From: Candidatus Thorarchaeota archaeon SMTZ1-83 | GTDB lineage: Archaea > Asgardarchaeota > Thorarchaeia > Thorarchaeales > Thorarchaeaceae | Direction of reading: 5' to 3' | Assembly (NCBI GenBank): GCA_001563325.1 | Contig: LRSK01000098.1 | Location: forward strand, 1 to 19,848 | Length of the DNA: 19,848 nt | Part shown: piece after piece, positions 16,125 to 19,848 of the stretch | Position numbering within the stretch: position 1 is the stretch's first letter | Layout: each line of letters opens with the position of its first letter | Notes under the pieces: model-generated | Database searches by the model: none | Told to the model about the DNA's origin: nothing | Seen by the model: only the letters and a program-made list of their open reading frames with translations | Made by a program: the position numbers and the translations under genes

Positions 16125-16397
16125 ATGAACAAAGCAGAGATAGTGAGCAAAATCGCCAAGGACGCGGGGATTACGAAGAAACAGGCTGGCAAGGCTGTCG
16201 ATAGTTTTCTCGATGGGATAACCAAGTCGCTTAAGAAAGGTGAGAGGGCTGGTTTTGTGGGATTCGGCTCATTTATGGTCCGTAGAAGAGCAGCCCGCAC
16301 TGCGAGGAATCCTAGGACGGGTGCAATAATCAGAGTGAAAGCCAAGAACGTCCCGGTGTTCAGAGCTGGCGACAAGCTGAGAAGAAGTGTAAGGTGA
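16125..16397 (+). CDS. hup: DNA-binding protein HU
   Basis: HU is the small dimeric nucleoid protein that bends and compacts DNA. The 90-residue length is typical. It begins MNKAEIVSKIAKDAGITKKQAGKAVDSF, contains the core VGFGSFMVRRRAARTARNPRTG and ends with FRAGDKLRRSV. The basic arm residues and the conserved proline in NPRTG are present. IHF subunits share the fold, but the sequence and lack of a partner favour HU. It has its own promoter, an 84-nt leader, a perfect Shine-Dalgarno and a strong hairpin directly after it, all consistent with high independent expression. Confidence 0.95.
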   Translation: MNKAEIVSKIAKDAGITKKQAGKAVDSFLDGITKSLKKGERAGFVGFGSFMVRRRAARTARNPRTGAIIRVKAKNVPVFRAGDKLRRSVR

Positions 16398-16401
16398 ATG
16401 G

Positions 16402-16439
16402 AACGATAAAGGGGGGGCTAAGCGCCCCCCTTTATCGTT
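16402..16439 (+). terminator. Very stable hairpin between hup and era
   Basis: The left arm AACGATAAAGGGGGG (16402-16416) pairs perfectly over 15 bp with the right arm CCCCCCTTTATCGTT (16425-16439). The 8-base loop can form two extra pairs around TAA. No T-run follows. The only U-rich part is the right-arm end, so this may be an atypical terminator, a partial terminator/attenuator, or an RNA-stability and processing element after hup. It ends only 10 bases before the era ATG. Confidence 0.7.
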
Positions 16440-16449
16440 GAGTCTGCTG

Positions 16450-17325
16450 ATGAAGGCAGGATACTGTGCGATAGTCGGGACGCCGAACGTGGGCAAGAGC
16501 ACCCTTCAGAATAGTCTCGTGGGCCATAAGCTCTCGATAGTAACACCCAAACCTCAAACAACAAGACACAGAGTATCGGGAATATTGACGACTTCGGAGT
16601 ATCAGATAGTCTTTCTCGATTCTCCTGGAATTATCGATCCGGGCTACGAACTCCAGTCCGTTATGATGAGACGAGTTGAAGAGATTGTGAACGATGCCGA
16701 CTTGATACTGTTGATGGTAGAAGCAACTTCAGACCCTGAAGAAAGAGAGAAAAGAATCATTGAACGGCTCAGAGCACATCACGCGCCACTCTTCCTTCTC
16801 ATAAACAAAATAGACTTGATCAAGAAGAGTGCGCTCCTTCCGTTAATCCAGGAGTACCAGCAGTTTCATAAGTTTGATGAGGTCATTCCCATATCAGCTC
16901 TCAAGGGCGACGGGTTAGGAATCCTTGTAGATCTGGTGGTCCAGCGTCTCCCGTCTGGGGAGCCATTGTACCCGCCCGACCAACTGAGCGACCATCCAGA
17001 GCGGTTCTTCGCCGCAGAGATAGTCCGAGAGACAATATTCCTCCGCTACGGTGAAGAGATTCCCTACTCCACCGCTGTGGTGGTCGATGAATTTGTGGAA
17101 CGGCCGGGCCAGAAAGACTACATCAAGGCTACCATCTTTGTAGAACGGGATTCTCAGAAAGCCGTTCTCATAGGTAAACGAGGTTCGGCTCTGAAAAGGG
17201 TGGGAGAAGAGGCCCGAAGGGAGATAGAGAAATTCTTGGGAAGAGACGTCTTCCTTCAACTATGGGTGAAGACTCGTAAGAATTGGCGGAAACGGAGAAT
17301 TGACATAAAGAGGTTCGGGTATTGA
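16450..17325 (+). CDS. era: GTPase Era
   Basis: Era binds the 3' end of 16S rRNA and supports 30S maturation. From the ATG at 16450 it has 291 residues. GTPase motifs: G1 GTPNVGKST (10-18), G2 TTRHRVSG, G3 DSPG (57-60), G4 NKID (119-122) and G5 ISALKGDG. The C-terminal KH domain shows ATIFVERDSQKAVLIGKRGS and LGRDVFLQLWVKTRKNW. The frame also allows a TTG at 16438, but that codon lies inside the hairpin, and the ATG matches the family N-terminus (KAGYCAIVGTPN). No Shine-Dalgarno fits between hairpin and ATG, so expression may depend on read-through and structure. Confidence 0.96.
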   Translation: MKAGYCAIVGTPNVGKSTLQNSLVGHKLSIVTPKPQTTRHRVSGILTTSEYQIVFLDSPGIIDPGYELQSVMMRRVEEIVNDADLILLMVEATSDPEEREKRIIERLRAHHAPLFLLINKIDLIKKSALLPLIQEYQQFHKFDEVIPISALKGDGLGILVDLVVQRLPSGEPLYPPDQLSDHPERFFAAEIVRETIFLRYGEEIPYSTAVVVDEFVERPGQKDYIKATIFVERDSQKAVLIGKRGSALKRVGEEARREIEKFLGRDVFLQLWVKTRKNWRKRRIDIKRFGY

Positions 17326-17365
17326 AAGAAATGTCTGGGCTTTCCTTTCGTGAAAGACCGTTCCC

Positions 17366-17393
17366 TTGACAAGTCACTTTCCCTTTCTAAAAT
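17366..17393 (+). promoter_or_regulatory. Sigma70-type promoter of the DUF3307 gene, near-leaderless
   Basis: TTGACA (17366-17371, perfect) is followed after 16 bases by TAAAAT (17388-17393, 5 of 6). Transcription should start near 17400, about four bases before the ATG at 17404. The earlier in-frame GTG (17350) lies upstream of the promoter, and the ATG at 17392 overlaps the -10, so neither would be on this transcript. Confidence 0.68.
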
Positions 17394-17403
17394 GGAAGAA
17401 AAG

Positions 17404-18108
17404 ATGTTCCTTTTCTGGAGGTTAGTCTTGGCGCATCTTATTGCGGATTTTCCACTGCAGACCGACAAAGTATTTGTCATGAAGCGCGCCCATTCGTGGG
17501 GAGTGGTATTGCATGCAAGTGTTGCAGGCGTACTGGGGCTCATCTTTGCAGGCAGGTATTTGACGTACCCTGAGGTCGTTGTCGGCCTTCTTCTGCTGTG
17601 GTTGACCCACATCTTCATAGACAAGGTGAAACTCGTATTGAATCAGAGATTGGGAAGAGAGAGAGTGGATCTCTTCCTCCTCGATCAAGCATTACATATC
17701 GGACTCATATGGCTGTTTGTTCAGTTAGTGAACGTTCAAGGAAGACTACCAATACGTCTGGCAGGCATCTCTCACTTGTACAATAGTGATAATTTTGTGA
17801 AGCTTCTTTCCGGATACATCGTGGCGACGTATGGAGTAATGTTGCTCATCTATTCCATAAAGAGTACACTGGGACTCAATGCCGAGCTACCACAATTCAG
17901 GCAAAGGTTGCTGGAATTCCTTGAGAGAGGAGCCATAGTTACACTCGTAATGGTGGGTGGGCTGTTTTGCCTCCTTATTCCGGTGCTTCTCGTGCCTCGT
18001 ATGGCACTATTCTTGAGAAAAGAGTGGAGTTTGTGGAGTCTCGATATGGTCTTGAGTGTGATCTTCTCGCTTCTTGTCGGAGTTACACTGAGTCAACTCG
18101 TAACGTAG
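17404..18108 (+). CDS. DUF3307 family integral membrane protein
   Basis: From the ATG at 17404 this is a 234-residue protein with about six hydrophobic segments. The N-terminal half carries the DUF3307 signature: LVLAHLIADFPLQTDKVFVM, then WGVVLHASVAG, then LLLLWLTHIFIDKVKL and LLDQALHIGLIW. The spaced His and Asp residues within membrane segments (HLIADF, LHA, THIFID, DQALH) are conserved in the family. They suggest a metal site or an intramembrane enzyme, but the function is unknown. The C-terminal half adds two further membrane segments. An ATG at 17392 would add four residues. It is followed after 8 bp by the bifunctional nuclease gene. Confidence 0.83.
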   Translation: MFLFWRLVLAHLIADFPLQTDKVFVMKRAHSWGVVLHASVAGVLGLIFAGRYLTYPEVVVGLLLLWLTHIFIDKVKLVLNQRLGRERVDLFLLDQALHIGLIWLFVQLVNVQGRLPIRLAGISHLYNSDNFVKLLSGYIVATYGVMLLIYSIKSTLGLNAELPQFRQRLLEFLERGAIVTLVMVGGLFCLLIPVLLVPRMALFLRKEWSLWSLDMVLSVIFSLLVGVTLSQLVT

Positions 18109-18116
18109 GGGGAGAT

Positions 18117-18617
18117 ATGGGAAATGGCAGGACAGAGGTACAAGTTTCTGGATTGGGTGTAGACGGGGCAAACACGCCTGTCGTTCTTCTCCAGGAATTG
18201 AATGGTGACAGGGTGCTTCCGATATGGATTGGCTATGCCGAGGCAAATGCAATTGCAATGGTGCTACAGGGGAAAAAGGCCGAGAGGCCACTCACGCACG
18301 ACCTCATGAAGAGCATAGTGAACGCACTCAATGTGAAGGTGACAAGAGTCCTCATAAGCGATCTCAAGGATAACACCTTCTATGCAAAGATCTTTCTCGA
18401 AAGTGACGGCTCCATATTCAGTATCGATGCGAGGCCGAGTGATTCGATTGCCTTGGCATTGAGAATCAAGGCTCCGATATTTGTGATTGACAAAGTAATG
18501 GAATCGAGTGGAACATCCTTGAAATTGGACGATAGCACGAAGGCAGAGGTTCTGCGAAACTACCTCAAGCAACTCAATCCCGAGGATTTTGGAAAGTATC
18601 ACCTCGGCTCCTCCTAA
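18117..18617 (+). CDS. Bifunctional nuclease family protein (DUF151)
   Basis: This 166-residue protein has the BFN/DUF151 fold: VVLLQELNGDRVLPIWIGYAEANAIAMVLQG, RPLTHDLMKSIVNAL, VTRVLISDLKDNTFYAKI and IDARPSDSIALALRIKAPIFV. The plant and Myxococcus relatives have been described as nucleases or regulators, but the biochemical role in most bacteria is unsettled. The ATG at 18117 has GGGGGAG directly upstream. The longer open frame back to 17967 lies inside the DUF3307 gene. Gaps of 8 bp before and 18 bp after support cotranscription with DUF3307 and the ABC ATPase. Confidence 0.9.
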   Translation: MGNGRTEVQVSGLGVDGANTPVVLLQELNGDRVLPIWIGYAEANAIAMVLQGKKAERPLTHDLMKSIVNALNVKVTRVLISDLKDNTFYAKIFLESDGSIFSIDARPSDSIALALRIKAPIFVIDKVMESSGTSLKLDDSTKAEVLRNYLKQLNPEDFGKYHLGSS

Positions 18618-18635
18618 TAGCAGGCCCGTCAGTCA

Positions 18636-19718
18636 ATGGCACGCGTGGTCTTCAAGAATGTAACCAAGACGTTTGGCAGGAACGTGATTGGCCTGAAGAA
18701 TTTCAGCCTCGAGGTACCAGACAAGTCGTTCGTAGTCCTCGTCGGACCCTCGGGATGTGGGAAGTCAACTGCGTTAAGGCTTGTAGCTGGATTGGATGAA
18801 CCCACCGATGGTGAGATATATATAGGGCAGAAGCTGGCCAACAATCTCCCTCCCAGGGAGAGAGATGTCGCCATGGTCTTTCAGAACTACGCGCTATATC
18901 CCCATATGAGCGTTCTTGACAATATGGCTTTCGGACTGAGATTGAGGAAATACCGGAAACACGATGTGAAGGAACGGATCATACAGACGGCAAAGATACT
19001 GGGTATCGAGGAATTACTTACCAGAAAGCCACGAGCACTCTCAGGAGGGCAGAGACAGAGAGTCGCGCTTGGCAGGGCAATAGTGCGAGAGCCAAAAGTA
19101 TTCCTCTTTGACGAACCGCTGAGTAACCTGGACGCGAAATTGAGGGTGCAGATGAGAACGGAACTCTTGAGACTCCATCAGAGGCTTGAATCCACAGTGA
19201 TTTACGTCACGCACGACCAGGTCGAAGCTCTCACCATGGGAGAGTTGATAGTGATTCTTAAAGCGGGAGTCACACAGCAGGTCGCTGATCCATTGACCCT
19301 CTACAATCGGCCTGCGAACCTCTTCATTGCAGGGTTCATTGGGAGTCCTTCGATGAATTTCTTGACGGGGCGAATTGAAGGACAAGACGCATTCCGCTTT
19401 GTAGGGGGTGACATTGATTTGGAACTGCCAAACTCTGGATCTTTGAAGAATCGGGTTGGGAGTACTATAATACTGGGAATCAGACCAGAAGATATATTTC
19501 CCGCCACCACAAATACCTCCCAAGGACTGCGCGCAAAAGTGGAAGTTCTTGAACCCATAGGAGAAGCAGTTTATCTCCACTTGAGAATTGGTAGAAGTGC
19601 ACTTGTCGCGCGATTTCCTCCTGACTCCAGTCCAGAATTGAGGGAGACTGTGAGGATATGGATGGACCTTGGGAAAGCTCACTATTTCGATCCGCAGTCT
19701 GAGAAGAGGATAGAGTAG
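18636..19718 (+). CDS. ABC transporter ATP-binding protein, MalK/UgpC (CUT1) type
   Basis: This 360-residue ATPase powers uptake of sugars or glycerol-phosphate-like solutes. Walker A is GPSGCGKST (37-45), the Q-loop is VFQNYALYPHMSV (Gln83), the signature is LSGGQRQR (135-142), Walker B is VFLFDEPLSNLDAKLR (155-170), and the H-loop is THDQVEALTMG (His193). The C-terminal part (about 235-360) is the TOBE/regulatory domain with FIGSPSMNFL and LGIRPEDI, which places it in the CUT1 (MalK/UgpC/MsmK) subfamily. No permease or solute-binding gene is present, so it is probably a shared ATPase for transporters elsewhere. No clear Shine-Dalgarno precedes the ATG; it lies 18 bp after the nuclease gene. 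Confidence 0.93.
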   Translation: MARVVFKNVTKTFGRNVIGLKNFSLEVPDKSFVVLVGPSGCGKSTALRLVAGLDEPTDGEIYIGQKLANNLPPRERDVAMVFQNYALYPHMSVLDNMAFGLRLRKYRKHDVKERIIQTAKILGIEELLTRKPRALSGGQRQRVALGRAIVREPKVFLFDEPLSNLDAKLRVQMRTELLRLHQRLESTVIYVTHDQVEALTMGELIVILKAGVTQQVADPLTLYNRPANLFIAGFIGSPSMNFLTGRIEGQDAFRFVGGDIDLELPNSGSLKNRVGSTIILGIRPEDIFPATTNTSQGLRAKVEVLEPIGEAVYLHLRIGRSALVARFPPDSSPELRETVRIWMDLGKAHYFDPQSEKRIE

Positions 19719-19848
19719 GCGTTCTCTTCTACAATGAAGACTGTAGTAGGCTGCCACCGTAGTCAAGAGGGTGCAGGACTCGTCATGATCCGTCTCATCG
19801 GGCAATCGGATCGGAGAAACGATGTTCCCTCCGCCCCGGCAATCCGGC
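19719..19848 (+). other. Unassigned 130-bp tail
   Basis: I see no supported gene here. There is a weak 5-bp stem (CTACA at 19729-19733 with TGTAG at 19742-19746) after the ABC gene, without a T-run, so it is not a convincing terminator. An ATG at 19785 opens a frame of 21 codons to the window edge, without a Shine-Dalgarno, too short to call. Confidence 0.4.

Noticed and set aside
16438..16449. TTG start for era
   Set aside because: The codon overlaps the end of the hairpin arm, and family N-termini fit the ATG at 16450.
17345..17356. CTTTCGTGAAAG palindrome after era, considered as a terminator
   Set aside because: The stem is 5 bp with a 2-base loop and no T-run follows. It is too weak to call.
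19730..19735. TACAAT as a -10 box after the ABC gene
   Set aside because: No -35-like sequence lies 15-18 bases upstream and no supported gene follows.
19041..19805. 254-codon open frame on the minus strand
   Set aside because: It is opposite the ABC ATPase, whose motifs are unmistakable, and its own translation shows no recognisable domain.
19785..19848. Possible start of a gene at the right edge
   Set aside because: Only 21 codons are visible, without a ribosome site or recognisable similarity.

Overview
This window reads as a housekeeping stretch of a diderm (LPS-type outer membrane) bacterial chromosome, probably from an uncultivated lineage. LptD and LspA imply an outer membrane with LPS export and lipoproteins. 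Arginine is encoded largely by AGA/AGG, and the gene order resembles candidate phyla such as TA06/WOR-3 or other FCB-type groups. That placement is a guess from style, not from a marker-gene tree. I see no rRNA, tRNA, CRISPR array, insertion sequence or phage gene.

Everything from 1 to about 8872 is on the minus strand and everything from about 9084 to the end is on the plus strand, with a divergent promoter region at 8873-9083. The minus side reads, in transcription order: a PASTA-domain membrane protein, a B12-binding radical SAM enzyme, a PHP-family phosphatase, the lipid II flippase MurJ, ScpB, a Rossmann/DUF2520 protein, an exported bactofilin-like beta-helix protein with a membrane C-terminus, and a SAM methyltransferase. 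Gaps are short or genes overlap, so this looks like one operon of about 8 kb centred on the cell envelope and chromosome segregation. A cysteine desulfurase follows under its own promoter and runs off the left edge.

The plus side starts with a lysine 6-dehydrogenase-like oxidoreductase. Next comes an ileS - dksA/traR-like - lspA - lptD operon (isoleucyl-tRNA synthetase, stringent-response-type Zn protein, signal peptidase II, LPS assembly porin), then hup (HU) under its own promoter with a perfect Shine-Dalgarno, then era behind a very strong hairpin. A DUF3307 membrane protein, a bifunctional nuclease (DUF151) and an orphan MalK/UgpC-type ABC ATPase finish the window.

The most unusual signal is promoter placement. 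At least three genes (PASTA, lysine dehydrogenase-like, DUF3307) have a sigma70-type TTGACA/-10 pair whose expected transcription start falls on, or within a few bases of, the start codon. ileS has a leader of only about 12 nt without a Shine-Dalgarno. In contrast, hup has an 84-nt leader and a 10-nt perfect Shine-Dalgarno. This suggests a mixed leaderless/leadered translation strategy. No obviously new multi-gene defence or metabolic system is visible.
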